This document shows, piece after piece, positions 9,901 to 17,804 of a stretch of DNA of 64,000 nucleotides. A program made the position numbers and the translations under genes. Numbering within the stretch: the first letter of the stretch is position 1; every line of letters starts with the position of its first letter. Source of the stretch: Shewanella jiangmenensis (GTDB lineage: Bacteria > Pseudomonadota > Gammaproteobacteria > Enterobacterales > Shewanellaceae); assembly GCF_018596335.1 (NCBI RefSeq), contig NZ_JAHEPS010000003.1, positions 186,001-250,000 of the forward strand, read 5' to 3'. The notes under the pieces were generated by a model. The model did not search any database, was not told the DNA's origin, and worked only from the letters and a program-made list of their open reading frames with translations.

Positions 9901-10199
9901 CCAATGCCGTATTCGGTAAAGGGGTCAATAAAACCCGGATAAATATCGAGGCCTTTCATATCAATGACATTGGCACCCGCCGGCGTTTGAATGCCATCAA
10001 GTACGGCTTTGATGCGATTGCCCTGAATGACCAGCGTGCCTTGCTCAAGCGTCTGGCCGGGGGCGAGGTGGAGGCGGGCACCCTGCAGGGCTATCAAGCG
10101 CTCGGGCTCTGCGGTCAGCAGGGTTTTGGCTTCGAGACTTAATGAGCAGCAGGCGCTGCCCAACAGCAGGAATATCAAAGAATTTCTATTTATCGCCAT
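6999..10199 (-). CDS. Secreted protein with two fused amidohydrolase domains
   Basis: 1066 residues. The ATG at 10199 is used because it directly precedes a signal peptide (NSLIFLLLGSACCSLSLEA); an in-frame extension to 10310 adds an unlikely leader. Domain 1 (about 25-480) has the amidohydrolase frame but reads GFIDPFTEYG where HxH should be. A low-complexity Ala/Lys/Asp linker follows (about 490-620). Domain 2 (about 625-1040) is intact: HSH at 669-671, later HIHSY and FTHVLEG histidines and NSDS aspartate. Domain 2 is therefore the probable catalytic unit and domain 1 a degenerate copy. A periplasmic or exported hydrolase of cyclic amides or dipeptide-like compounds is plausible; no substrate can be assigned. 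Confidence 0.85.
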   Translation of the reverse strand: MAINRNSLIFLLLGSACCSLSLEAKTLLTAEPERLIALQGARLHLAPGQTLEQGTLVIQGNRIKAVLDGIQTPAGANVIDMKGLDIYPGFIDPFTEYGIGFEYPKQEKDAPVYEIGRIGGNAANGAIHAEKQWAHFFAPNKESAEAWVNNGFTSVHSAKFDGIFRGTGVHVSLADKIANDVIYSERGNSFLSFDKGSSIQDYPNSLMGAIALIRQTLMDASWYQQNKRRLASDNQPGTLEFNAALDAIGEPNQTFYIFDTPDLNNQLRASRLMKEFTLSGALLGNGQEYARLNEIKVSGASVILPLNFPAAPDVSSPETEQQLKLAELRHWEYAPKNLSMLSDAGVSFALTLHGIDDKKDFWPRLKKALDAGLEEQAALAALTTDAAKIAGIDKFAGKLSPGFIADLAVYSGNPFKDGKLVSVFLMGEETALKPREQLALAGRYELGYQDKRHAVKLDVNHSPDGSFELAFEEPANTNTNASVDTNAAADSKPDSKSESAPSPIKLAGRPHELTGRAALPGIDGKARIILDLRAKKGTATLADGSVIALSLTHVTEAKAAATAKADAAKTDASGDEKAKAKADANKALIGKLTSPNVAFGLSSAPAQDKVHIQGATLWTSEADGILENTDLIISKGRILKIGQNLMTPPGFTKIDARGKHLTAGIVDEHSHIALNGGTNEDTDAVTSEVRIGDVLNPDDIALYRSLAGGVTTAQLLHGSANPIGGQSQLIKLRWGETAEGLKYEGAPGSIKFALGENVKQSNWGDDYTTRFPQSRMGVEAAIADAFDAARQHQADIAAFEKLSSSEQKARVSPRPNLRLDALSEVLASKRDVHIHSYVQSEILMFLRLAEAYGFKVKAFTHVLEGYKVAKELAAHGAGASTFSDWWAYKFEVYDAIVENACLMQQQGVLTSLNSDSFEMQRRLNQEAAKSMMYCNMSAEDAWKMITINPAIQLGIEKDTGSLKEGKVADIVLWDAHPMSVYARTEMVWVDGKRHFDRELDRQMQAEQAAERRALINKILTLDEEGRSGEAPKAAQSEPEWHCDTHFEVFKTGISTQQSTQHSHGAH

Positions 10200-10295
10200 T
10201 GTTTGTACCGTTTTTATGGGCGGGTAATCGAAAGAGGTTAGCCTAATCAGCGGCGGATTGGGACAAGGGAATTGTAAAAAGGTTTTTGAAAAAAA

Positions 10296-10324
10296 GAAAA
10301 GGCCGGTCACTGACCGGCCTTTAA
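10296..10324 (-). terminator. Terminator of the hns-type gene
   Basis: Perfect hairpin AAAGGCCGGTCA / TGACCGGCCTTT, followed on the minus strand by a T-rich tract (TTTTCTTTTTTTC). Confidence 0.88.
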
Positions 10325-10360
10325 ATAGACTGCTGGCTTAACGCCCGGCGAATGCCAAGC

Positions 10361-10756
10361 TTAGGCGATAAGGAATTTATCCATAGAGGCGCCTTTTTCC
10401 ACTGCATTTTTGAATACAGTTGGCATACGGCCCTGACCGGTCCAGGTGATTTCCTCACCGTCTACAACGATTTTGTATTTTGGTGGACGTGGCGCGCGCT
10501 TTTTACCGGCAACTTTAACGGCGGTAACACCCAGGTCTTCAACTGACAGACCGATTTCAGCCATTTGCTTACGGATTTCTTCAATCTTGGCGATACGCTC
10601 GGCGTTGGCTTTCAGCTCTTCTTCGGCTTCGCTTTCACGCTCGGTAACGATCTTTTCCAGTTTGGCAACCAGATCACGCAGGTCATCCAAAGACAAATCT
10701 TTTACTGCTGCTTTCAGACGACGACCGTGAGTCAGTATTTCGAGGAACTCGCTCAT
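10361..10756 (-). CDS. hns: H-NS family nucleoid-associated DNA-binding protein
   Basis: 131 residues. The N-terminal half is a charged coiled coil (about 10-65) used for dimerisation and oligomerisation. The C-terminal domain carries the AT-hook-like core TWTGQGRMP (about 107-115), the hallmark loop that inserts in the minor groove of A+T-rich DNA. The ATG at 10756 gives the canonical MSEFLEIL start; an upstream ATG at 10774 would add six residues. The protein silences A+T-rich and horizontally acquired DNA. The 300-bp region upstream is distinctly A+T-rich compared with its neighbours, which fits autoregulation. Confidence 0.93.
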   Translation of the reverse strand: MSEFLEILTHGRRLKAAVKDLSLDDLRDLVAKLEKIVTERESEAEEELKANAERIAKIEEIRKQMAEIGLSVEDLGVTAVKVAGKKRAPRPPKYKIVVDGEEITWTGQGRMPTVFKNAVEKGASMDKFLIA

Positions 10757-11079
10757 AATTATTTCGCTTCCCATCTTTTCAGGTGAAATTGGATTCCGGT
10801 TTGAATAATAGAAATAAATAAATCTGCCTGCAATTAAAAAAGTGAAATTATTAAGTGATATTCATCAAAAGGATTATTTGCGGCGAATATTTCCACTCAA
10901 TTTGGGGGGAAGTGTCCACAAAACGCGCCAGTGTCGGCGCGCACAAATGTGGCAAACAGTCGTTTGAGTCAGGTTGACGTTTACGTTAACAGCACGTAAA
11001 GTTGCGCTATCAAAGACAGTGGCAAGGTGGATGCTGTGTCCAGCTCATGCCGACAAAGAAGGTGCAGGAAGGAAACTCT
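10757..11079. promoter_or_regulatory. A+T-rich divergent control region between hns and etfBA
   Basis: About 320 bp without a gene. The hns-proximal 150 bp is A/T-rich (tracts such as AATAGAAATAAATAAAT), a plausible H-NS autoregulation site. The etf-proximal part is G+C-rich and holds a separate palindrome (10974-10989). Confidence 0.5.
10974..10989. promoter_or_regulatory. Candidate LiuR-type operator upstream of etfBA
   Basis: TTGACGTTTACGTTAA is an imperfect palindrome with two ACGT cores on a 6-bp period. It resembles operators described for the MerR-family regulator LiuR, which controls branched-chain amino acid and fatty acid catabolism, including etf genes, in Shewanella. It lies about 90 bp before the etfB start. 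The assignment is from remembered motif similarity only. Confidence 0.45.
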
Positions 11080-11829
11080 ATGAAGATTTTGGTGCCTGTA
11101 AAACGCGTGGTTGATGCCAACGTGAAGGTCAGGGTCAAGGCCGATAACACCAATGTGGATACGGCAAACCTGAAAATGGCTCTTAACCCCTTTTGTGAAA
11201 TCGCCGTTGAAGAAGCGGTGCGCCTCAAAGAAGCCGGTCACGCCACTGAAATCGTGGTGGTGAGCATTGGCTCCAAGGCGGTGCAGGAGCAGATGCGTAC
11301 CGCCATGGCGCTCGGTGCCGACCGGGGTATTCATGTCGAAGCCGACGACGAGCTGCCAGCCCTGTCGATTGCCAAACTGCTTAAGGCCGTACAGGACAAA
11401 GAGCAGGCCTCCCTTATTCTCCTTGGCAAACAGTCCATTGATGGCGACAACAACCAGACCGGCCAGATGCTGGCCGCGCTGATGGATGCCCCGCAGGCGA
11501 CCTTTGCTTCCAAAGTGGTGGTCGATGGCAACGCCCTTACCGTCACCCGCGAAGTGGATGGCGGTTTGCAAACCCTTAAGCTGCCGCTGCCTGCGGTGGT
11601 TACTACCGACTTGCGTCTCAATGAACCGCGCTATGCCAAGCTGCCGGACATCATGAAAGCCAAGAAAAAACCGCTCGATACCTTGACTGTGGATGCCCTC
11701 GGCGTGACCTTGAAGGCGCACCAGAAGCTCCTTAGCGTCAATGCGCCAGCGGCGCGTCAGGCGGGTATCAAGGTGGCTTCTGTTGAGGAGCTGGTAGAAA
11801 AACTGAAAAACGACGCGAAGGTGATCTGA
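11080..11829 (+). CDS. etfB: Electron transfer flavoprotein, beta subunit
   Basis: 249 residues. Small subunit of the soluble ETF heterodimer that takes electrons from acyl-CoA dehydrogenases and passes them to ETF:quinone oxidoreductase. Family features: N-terminal [11 protein letters not shown], the nucleotide-binding region with [17 protein letters not shown], and [20 protein letters not shown]. The ATG at 11080 follows a clear AGGAAGGAAA site; an in-frame ATG at 11002 would add 26 unrelated residues. It ends one base before etfA, so the pair is one operon. A candidate LiuR-type palindrome lies upstream. Confidence 0.97.
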   Translation: MKILVPVKRVVDANVKVRVKADNTNVDTANLKMALNPFCEIAVEEAVRLKEAGHATEIVVVSIGSKAVQEQMRTAMALGADRGIHVEADDELPALSIAKLLKAVQDKEQASLILLGKQSIDGDNNQTGQMLAALMDAPQATFASKVVVDGNALTVTREVDGGLQTLKLPLPAVVTTDLRLNEPRYAKLPDIMKAKKKPLDTLTVDALGVTLKAHQKLLSVNAPAARQAGIKVASVEELVEKLKNDAKVI

Positions 11830-11830
11830 T

Positions 11831-12754
11831 ATGAGCATTCTTGTTCTTGCCGAGCATGACAACAGCAGTCTGAAACTGGATTCCGCCAAGGTCGTCAGCG
11901 CAGCCGCAGCCATTGGTGGCGACGTGCATGTGCTGGTGGTGGGCAGCCAGTGTGATGCCGTGGCTAAGGCCGCCGCTTCGCTTTCTGGTGTCAGCAAGGT
12001 GCTGCTGGCCGATAACGCCGTTTACAGTGCCCATCTTGCCGACAATATCGCCAAACTGGTGGTAGAACTTGCCGGCAGTTACAGCCATATTCTGGCGCCG
12101 GCCAGCTCCATGGGCAAAGACACATTGCCACGGGTCGCGGCACTGCTTGATGTGGCTCAGCTGTCTGAAGTCGTTAAAGTGATGGATGCCAATACCTTTG
12201 TGCGCCCGATTTATGCCGGTAACGCGCTTGCGACCGTGCAGAGTCTGGACGATAAGAAAGTGCTGACAGTGCGTGCCAGTGCTTTTGATGCCGTCTCTGA
12301 AGGCGGCAGCGCCGCGATTGAATCGGTGGCCGTGGCTATTACATCAACCACTGCGTTTGTATCGCAGGAGCTCAGCGTGTCCGAGCGCCCAGAGCTTGGC
12401 AACGCTGGCATTATCGTTTCCGGCGGCCGTGGCATGGGCAGCGGTGAAAACTTCGCCCTGCTTGAGAAACTTGCCGACAAGCTTGGCGCTGCTGTGGGCG
12501 CATCACGCGCAGCAGTGGACGCTGGCTTTGTGCCAAACGACCTGCAGGTCGGTCAAACCGGCAAGATAGTGGCGCCGAACCTCTATATCGCCGTGGGTAT
12601 TTCCGGTGCCATCCAGCATCTGGCGGGCATGAAAGACTCCAAAGTGATTGTTGCCATTAACAAAGATCCTGAAGCACCGATTTTCCAGGTGGCGGATTAC
12701 GCCCTGGAAGCGGATCTGTTTGAGGCTGTGCCTAAGCTGATTGACTTGCTTTAA
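11831..12754 (+). CDS. etfA: Electron transfer flavoprotein, alpha subunit
   Basis: 307 residues. Large ETF subunit. The N-terminal domain is Rossmann-like, and the C-terminal FAD domain has the signature SGGRGMGS followed by [23 protein letters not shown] and the terminal [24 protein letters not shown], which wraps the FAD. It starts immediately after the etfB stop, consistent with translational coupling. A hairpin terminator follows at 12777. Together with etfB it serves fatty acid and branched-chain amino acid oxidation. Confidence 0.97.
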   Translation: MSILVLAEHDNSSLKLDSAKVVSAAAAIGGDVHVLVVGSQCDAVAKAAASLSGVSKVLLADNAVYSAHLADNIAKLVVELAGSYSHILAPASSMGKDTLPRVAALLDVAQLSEVVKVMDANTFVRPIYAGNALATVQSLDDKKVLTVRASAFDAVSEGGSAAIESVAVAITSTTAFVSQELSVSERPELGNAGIIVSGGRGMGSGENFALLEKLADKLGAAVGASRAAVDAGFVPNDLQVGQTGKIVAPNLYIAVGISGAIQHLAGMKDSKVIVAINKDPEAPIFQVADYALEADLFEAVPKLIDLL

Positions 12755-12776
12755 TCTGTGATCTTGGTCACGATAT

Positions 12777-12817
12777 GCGGCCTGGGGATGGCAATCCCCG
12801 GGCCGCTTGTGTTTTTA
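12777..12817 (+). terminator. Terminator of etfBA
   Basis: Hairpin GCGGCC-TGGGGAT / ATCCCCG-GGCCGC, followed by TTGTGTTTTT. Confidence 0.8.
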
Positions 12818-12847
12818 TGTGCCTCACGCCTGCACACAGGCGTCCTG

Positions 12848-13036
12848 AGTAGAGGTGCGCCGAGCATCAGTAACAGTCAACAGGGTGATGCCGTTGACGG
12901 GCTGTGAAAGGGTATCGGCGCCGAAGTGGATTGGTGTATCACCGCCATCCGCTGGGGTCGTTTTCGAAAGGAACGACACTGCCATAGTATTTTCTGTCGG
13001 GATGACAGAGGAAGTAATTACTATGGAGCGCTACTG
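12848..13036 (+). promoter_or_regulatory. Lysine riboswitch (L box) upstream of an NhaC-family transporter
   Basis: The sequence carries the conserved lysine-aptamer elements in order: AGTAGAGGTGCGC at the 5' side, the loop-E-like ATCAGTA, GGCTGTGAAAGGG, GGCGCCGAAG, GCTGGGG, the hairpin TCGTTTTCGAAAGGAACGA, ACTGCCATAGT, and the closing TATGGAGCGCTACTG. The ends AGTAG and CTACT pair to form P1. About 80 bp of expression platform separates it from the transporter start at 13118. Lysine-bound RNA would turn transport off. The conserved blocks are too many and too well ordered for chance. Confidence 0.93.
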
Positions 13037-13117
13037 ATAGGACAGGTGTTTTTGGGTATCTTTGCCGTTTCCCACCAGTTCAGTCGCCCTCCATTCGTTC
13101 AAAGCGAAGATATTTCA

Positions 13118-14683
13118 ATGACATTGCTTAGTTATGCCGATTCGGCGCTCTCCTTGCTGCCGCCGGTGGTGGCCATTGTGCTGGCGGTGCTTACCCGTAA
13201 AGTGCTCCTTTCTCTTGGCCTCGGTATTCTGGTCGGCGCCCTGCTGCTTAATGATTTCAGCCCCCTTGCCAGCGCAAGCTTTCTGGCCGAGCGGGTAACG
13301 GGGCTGGTGTGGAGCGAGGGTGCGCTCAATAGCTGGAACCTGTACATCCTTGGTTTTTTGGTGCTGCTTGGCATGATTACCGCCCTTATCACAGTCTCCG
13401 GCGCCGCCCGCGCCTTTGCCGACTGGGCCCGTCAGCGCATCCGCTCCAAACGTGACGCCAACCTGCTGACCATGTTTTTGGGCTGCGTGGTGTTTATCGA
13501 TGACTACTTCAACAGTCTGGTGGTGGGCTCGATTTCACGGCCGCTTACTGACCGTTATCACGTTTCCCGCGCCAAACTCGCTTACCTGCTCGACTCGACC
13601 GCCGCGCCTGTGTGCGTGATTTCCCCTGTGTCCAGCTGGGGGGCGTACATCATTGCACTTATCGGCGGCATTCTTGCGACCCATGGCATGAGCGACCTTG
13701 GCCATCTGTCGGTGTTCGTGCAGATGATCCCGATGAACTTTTACGCCATCTTTGCGCTCCTGTTACTGCTTTGCGTTGCGCTGATGGGGCTTGATGTGGG
13801 CCCCATGAAGGCCCATGAGCAAAATGCCATGCGCGGCAACCTGTACGATGAGGCCAAGGGCACGCCGCCGGGCGCCAGTGCCGAGCTGCCGGAAGCTGAC
13901 ACCGGCAGCATTGCCGGGCTGTTTATTCCTATTGGTACTCTGGTATTTGCCACGCTGTTTTTTATGATTTCCAGCGGCGCATCGGCGCTTGCCGAGGCGA
14001 ACCTGCCGTTTTCACTCATCGGCGCGTTTGAGAAAACCGATGTCGGCGGCTCGCTGTTTTTAGGCGCGCTGGTTGGCCTTGGGGTGACGCTGGTGATGGC
14101 GCTGGTGCAAAAGGTCTCTGCGGCCATGATAGCCACGGCAATCGTTCAGGGCGGCCGTTCCATGTTGCCGGCGATTTACATTCTGCTGTTTGCCTGGACT
14201 ATCGCCGGTATTATCGGCTCGCTGGAAACCGGCAAATTTATGGCAAGCCTTGCCAGTGGCAATATTCCCTTTGCGCTGTTGCCGGCGGTGATGTTTATCC
14301 TTGCCGGCCTCACCGCCTTTGCCACCGGCACCAGTTGGGGCACCTTTGGCATTATGCTGCCGATTGCCGCCGATATGGCCATGGGCAGCCATACTGCGAT
14401 GATGCTGCCGATGCTGGCCTCAGTGCTTGCCGGCGCCGTGTTTGGCGACCACTGCTCGCCGATTTCTGATACTACTATTTTGTCGTCCACCGGCGCCAGT
14501 TGCCACCACATCGACCATGTGATGACCCAGCTGCCGTACGCGCTTATTGTGGCCTTTATCAGTTTGGTGGGCTACGGCGTAATGGGCTTTACCGAGTCGG
14601 TTCTCGCAGGCTTTGGCGCAAGTTCGGTACTGTTTGTGCTGGCCGTGCTGATGCTGCGTCGCCGCGCCAGAGCAAACGATTAA
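13118..14683 (+). CDS. lysW: NhaC-family transporter under lysine riboswitch control, predicted lysine transporter (LysW type)
   Basis: 521 residues and about 11-12 membrane segments. NhaC-family features include the conserved FIDDYFNSLVVGSISRPLTDR and a run ending FGDHCSPISDTTILSSTGA. The annotated start is ATG 13118, after AGCGAAGA. The frame stays open upstream to 12926, but that stretch is the lysine riboswitch. In riboswitch surveys, NhaC-like proteins behind L boxes in Vibrio and Shewanella were proposed as lysine transporters (LysW), and that is the best functional guess; plain Na+/H+ antiport is the alternative. A bidirectional hairpin terminator separates it from the convergent peptidase gene. 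Confidence 0.85.
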   Translation: MTLLSYADSALSLLPPVVAIVLAVLTRKVLLSLGLGILVGALLLNDFSPLASASFLAERVTGLVWSEGALNSWNLYILGFLVLLGMITALITVSGAARAFADWARQRIRSKRDANLLTMFLGCVVFIDDYFNSLVVGSISRPLTDRYHVSRAKLAYLLDSTAAPVCVISPVSSWGAYIIALIGGILATHGMSDLGHLSVFVQMIPMNFYAIFALLLLLCVALMGLDVGPMKAHEQNAMRGNLYDEAKGTPPGASAELPEADTGSIAGLFIPIGTLVFATLFFMISSGASALAEANLPFSLIGAFEKTDVGGSLFLGALVGLGVTLVMALVQKVSAAMIATAIVQGGRSMLPAIYILLFAWTIAGIIGSLETGKFMASLASGNIPFALLPAVMFILAGLTAFATGTSWGTFGIMLPIAADMAMGSHTAMMLPMLASVLAGAVFGDHCSPISDTTILSSTGASCHHIDHVMTQLPYALIVAFISLVGYGVMGFTESVLAGFGASSVLFVLAVLMLRRRARAND

Positions 14684-14716
14684 GATTATTTCTTGCTGAC
14701 GAATCAGCGTTAAACG

Positions 14717-14746
14717 CAAAAAGGCCGCTCGATGAGCGGCCTTTTA
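14717..14746. terminator. Bidirectional terminator between the transporter and the M3 peptidase genes
   Basis: Hairpin AAAAGGCCGCTC GA TGAGCGGCCTTTT, with A/T tracts on both sides and convergent genes on either side. Confidence 0.85.
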
Positions 14747-14774
14747 CGTTATGGCAGATTAATCAGGGGCTGAA

Positions 14775-16961
14775 TTACTTCAGACCACGACGCTCCAGCA
14801 GACCGTCGGTGGTAGGCTCCTGACCACGGAAGTTTTTGTACGCTTCCATCGGTGGCACGCTGTTGCCCACTTCGCGGATAGTCTTGCGATACTTCATACC
14901 GATTTCGCGCGACAGACCGCCCTGGGTTTGCACGTAGGCAAAGGCGTCGGCAGCCAGAATTTCAGACCACATGTAGGCGTAGTAGCTGGCGCTGTAGCCA
15001 CCCGGGAAGGCGTGGGCGAAGTAGGTTGAGCGGTAGCGTGGTGGAACGGCTTCGATGTCCACACCGTGCTTTTTCAGCGCGGCGGCTTCGAATTCAACCA
15101 CGTTTTTCTGCTCTTCACCGGCTTTCAGTGAGTGCCACTCGAGGTCAACGAGGGCGGCAGACATGTACTCGAGGGTGTCGAAGCCCTGGTTGAAGCTGCG
15201 GGATTTCAGCAGCTTGTCGAGCAAATCCTGCGGCAGTGCTTCACCGGTCTGATAGTGACGGGCATAGTTAGCCAGCACTTTCGGATGGGCAGCCCAGTCT
15301 TCTTCGAAGGTGGACGGGAATTCAACGAAGTCGCGCGATACCTTGGTACCGGCCAGCGTTGGGTATTTAACCTTGGAGAACATGCCGTGGGTGCCATGGC
15401 CCATTTCGTGGAACATGGTGGTCACTTCATCGTAGCTCACGAAGGTCGGCTCGCCGTCCGGGGCCTTCTTGATGTTCATCACGTTCAGCACCACAGGCTT
15501 GTTGCCAAGCAGGCCGGTCTGATCCACGAAGGAGCTCTTCCAGGCGCCGCCGCGCTTGCCTTCACGGGCAAAGTAGTCGGCGTAGAAAATGGCCATGCTG
15601 GTGCCATCTTCATCAAACATTTCGTAGGCCTTTACGTCCGGATGGTACACAGGCAGATCCGGGCGCGGCTTCATGGTCACGCCATAAAGCTCTTTGATGG
15701 TGTAGAACACGCCATCTTCCAGTACGCGGTTAAACTCGAAGTAAGGCTTGAGTGACGCTTCGTCGAGGGAGAATTTTTCCTGACGCACTTTCTCGGCATA
15801 GAATTCCCAGTCCCATGGCTTGAGCTCAAAATCGCCACCGGTCTTTTTGATCATCGCCTGGATGTCAGCAGCTTCTTTCTTCGTGTTTTCAACTACTTTT
15901 GGCACCATGGTGCCAAACAGCTTGTACACGGCTTCTGGGTTGCCGGCCATTTGTGGGCCAAGGCGATAGGTTGCCCAGTTGTCAAAGCCCAGCAGAGCAG
16001 CACGCTCGGCGCGCAGCTGCGCCAGACGGCTTACCAGTGAAGCGGTTTCGTTCTCGCCGCTCTGGCCACGGTTGGCAGAGGCTTCCCACACGCGCTGGCG
16101 CAGCTCGCGGTTTTCAAGCTGAGACAGCACAGGCTGACGGGTGGTGTTGGTGATAGACAGCAGGTACTTGCCTTCATGGCCAGCGGCCTTGGCATCATCA
16201 GCGGCCATGCGGATTTGGGTGTCAGACAGGCCAGCCAGTTGCTCTTTGCTGTCAACGACTACGGCGATTTCCTTGGTCAGACGCAGCAGGCGCTGCTGGA
16301 ATTCGTCGGTCAGCTTGGAGTGCTCTTCGTTCAGGGTGCGGATTTTCTGCTTCTGCTCGTCGGTCAGCTTGGCACCGGCCATCACGAACTGCTGCTGATA
16401 CACCTCAATCAGACGCACTTCTTCCTTGGTCAAACCCAGGGTATCGCGGCTGTTGTACAGGGCTTCGATGCGGGCAAACAGTTTTGGATTGAGGTTGATG
16501 TCATCTGAGTGAGCAGACATCAGCGGCGCCATTTTACCCTGCAGAGCACGCAGCTCAGGGGTAGAGTCGGTACCGGTCAGGTTGTAGAACACCTTGGAGG
16601 TACGGGTCAGCAGCGCGCCGGCTTTTTCCATGGCAACTATGGTGTTGTCAAAGGTCGGGGCATCGGCATTGTTGGCGATGGCTTCGATTTCGGCCTTGTG
16701 CTCTTTCAGGCCCTGCATCAGTGCAGGTTCAAAGTGCTCAGACTTGATTTTGGTAAAGTCCGGCGCCTGATATTGCAGGGTGCTGGCGGCGAAGAATGGG
16801 TTGTCCTGGCTCAGGCCTTCAGTGGCTACTGCCGCGGCTGGTGCAGCCTCAGCGGCTGAGGTCTGGGATGCTGGGGCGGCTTCTTTGGCAGGTTGCTCAG
16901 ATTTGCAACCACCGAGAAGGAGGGCGCTGCCTACGGCGAGGGCGATTAAGCTCTTGTGCAT
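14775..16961 (-). CDS. dcp: M3-family peptidyl-dipeptidase (Dcp-like), lipoprotein
   Basis: 728 residues. The N-terminus is a lipoprotein signal with lipobox LLLGGC, so the enzyme is anchored in the envelope. A Gln/Ala/Pro-rich tether follows. The catalytic motif FHEMGHGTHGMFS has HExxH at 518-522, with the third zinc ligand in the downstream FVEFPSTFEEDW region typical of M3 peptidases. Dcp removes C-terminal dipeptides from oligopeptides. E. coli Dcp is not lipidated, so the anchor is a difference worth noting. A good AGGAAGT ribosome site precedes the ATG. Monocistronic, with its own terminator. Confidence 0.9.
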   Translation of the reverse strand: MHKSLIALAVGSALLLGGCKSEQPAKEAAPASQTSAAEAAPAAAVATEGLSQDNPFFAASTLQYQAPDFTKIKSEHFEPALMQGLKEHKAEIEAIANNADAPTFDNTIVAMEKAGALLTRTSKVFYNLTGTDSTPELRALQGKMAPLMSAHSDDINLNPKLFARIEALYNSRDTLGLTKEEVRLIEVYQQQFVMAGAKLTDEQKQKIRTLNEEHSKLTDEFQQRLLRLTKEIAVVVDSKEQLAGLSDTQIRMAADDAKAAGHEGKYLLSITNTTRQPVLSQLENRELRQRVWEASANRGQSGENETASLVSRLAQLRAERAALLGFDNWATYRLGPQMAGNPEAVYKLFGTMVPKVVENTKKEAADIQAMIKKTGGDFELKPWDWEFYAEKVRQEKFSLDEASLKPYFEFNRVLEDGVFYTIKELYGVTMKPRPDLPVYHPDVKAYEMFDEDGTSMAIFYADYFAREGKRGGAWKSSFVDQTGLLGNKPVVLNVMNIKKAPDGEPTFVSYDEVTTMFHEMGHGTHGMFSKVKYPTLAGTKVSRDFVEFPSTFEEDWAAHPKVLANYARHYQTGEALPQDLLDKLLKSRSFNQGFDTLEYMSAALVDLEWHSLKAGEEQKNVVEFEAAALKKHGVDIEAVPPRYRSTYFAHAFPGGYSASYYAYMWSEILAADAFAYVQTQGGLSREIGMKYRKTIREVGNSVPPMEAYKNFRGQEPTTDGLLERRGLK

Positions 16962-17131
16962 GCTTACTTCCTGGGTTTATTGATTGTATTGTTTTGTTGT
17001 TGACCGGTTAGGCTAACCAGTTCGGCTTAAAATAGGCTGAAATAATGACCTGAAACCGGCTGCGCTGTTGGTATCGCCAAAGGGCGGGCTCTGGTAAAAT
17101 GGCGCGCACGTATTTTGACCGGAAACCTGCT

Positions 17132-17710
17132 GTGGCTCAGCTTTATTTTTACTACTCGGCGATGAATGCCGGTAAATCGACCTCTTTATTACAATCTTCA
17201 TACAATTACCGCGAGCGGGGCATGAATACCCTGGTGATGACTGCGGGCATAGACGACAGATATGGCGTGGGTAAAGTGGCCTCGCGGATTGGTATTCAGG
17301 CCGATGCCACCGTGTTTGGCAGCGAAGATAACCTGCTGGACATCATCGCCACCCATCACAGTCAGCAGCCGCTGCATTGTGTGCTGGTGGATGAGAGTCA
17401 GTTTTTATCGAAAATTCAGGTACGTCAGCTGACCGATGTGGTCGATAAACTCGATATTCCGGTGCTGTGTTACGGGCTTCGCAGCGATTTTCGCGGTGAG
17501 CTTTTTACCGGCAGCCAGTATCTGCTGTCCTGGGCCGATAAGCTGGTCGAACTCAAGACCATCTGTTTTTGTGGCCGCAAAGCCAACATGGTGGTGCGCC
17601 GCGACGGCGAAGGTAAACCGGTTCGCGATGGTGAGCAGGTGGCGATTGGCGGCAACGAGAGCTACGAGTCCATGTGCCGCAAACACTTCAGCGAGCTAGT
17701 GTGGGATTAA
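17132..17710 (+). CDS. tdk: Thymidine kinase (type II)
   Basis: 192 residues. Phosphorylates thymidine with ATP in nucleotide salvage. Features: P-loop [11 protein letters not shown] at the N-terminus, the DE box LVDESQFL, a zinc site with CFCGRKA and a later cysteine in YESMCRKHF, and the lasso region before it. GTG at 17132 is chosen because it yields the family N-terminus [15 protein letters not shown] and follows a GGAAA site; an in-frame ATG at 17099 would add 11 atypical residues. Followed by a hairpin terminator. Confidence 0.93.
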   Translation: MAQLYFYYSAMNAGKSTSLLQSSYNYRERGMNTLVMTAGIDDRYGVGKVASRIGIQADATVFGSEDNLLDIIATHHSQQPLHCVLVDESQFLSKIQVRQLTDVVDKLDIPVLCYGLRSDFRGELFTGSQYLLSWADKLVELKTICFCGRKANMVVRRDGEGKPVRDGEQVAIGGNESYESMCRKHFSELVWD

Positions 17711-17731
17711 GCCCGCCGCAGCTAAATAATG

Positions 17732-17756
17732 AAAAAGCGCCCGAGGGCGCTTTGTG
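17732..17756 (+). terminator. Terminator of tdk
   Basis: Hairpin AAAAGCGCCC GA GGGCGCTTT with a weak T-rich tail. It may also serve the convergent puuA-like gene. Confidence 0.65.
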
Positions 17757-17804
17757 CATTTATTACATTTAGTTTGGCATTCAGTTTTGTACTCAGTTTT
17801 AAGA

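Noticed and set aside
10981..11997. 338-codon open frame on the minus strand
   Set aside because: It lies opposite etfB and the start of etfA, has no recognisable domain, and its existence follows from the codon bias of the real genes.
12926..13117. N-terminal extension of the NhaC-family gene
   Set aside because: The added residues are unlike any transporter N-terminus and this DNA is the lysine riboswitch and its leader.
16961..17131. tdk start at ATG 17099
   Set aside because: It would add 11 residues absent from the family; GTG 17132 has a ribosome site and restores the canonical N-terminus.
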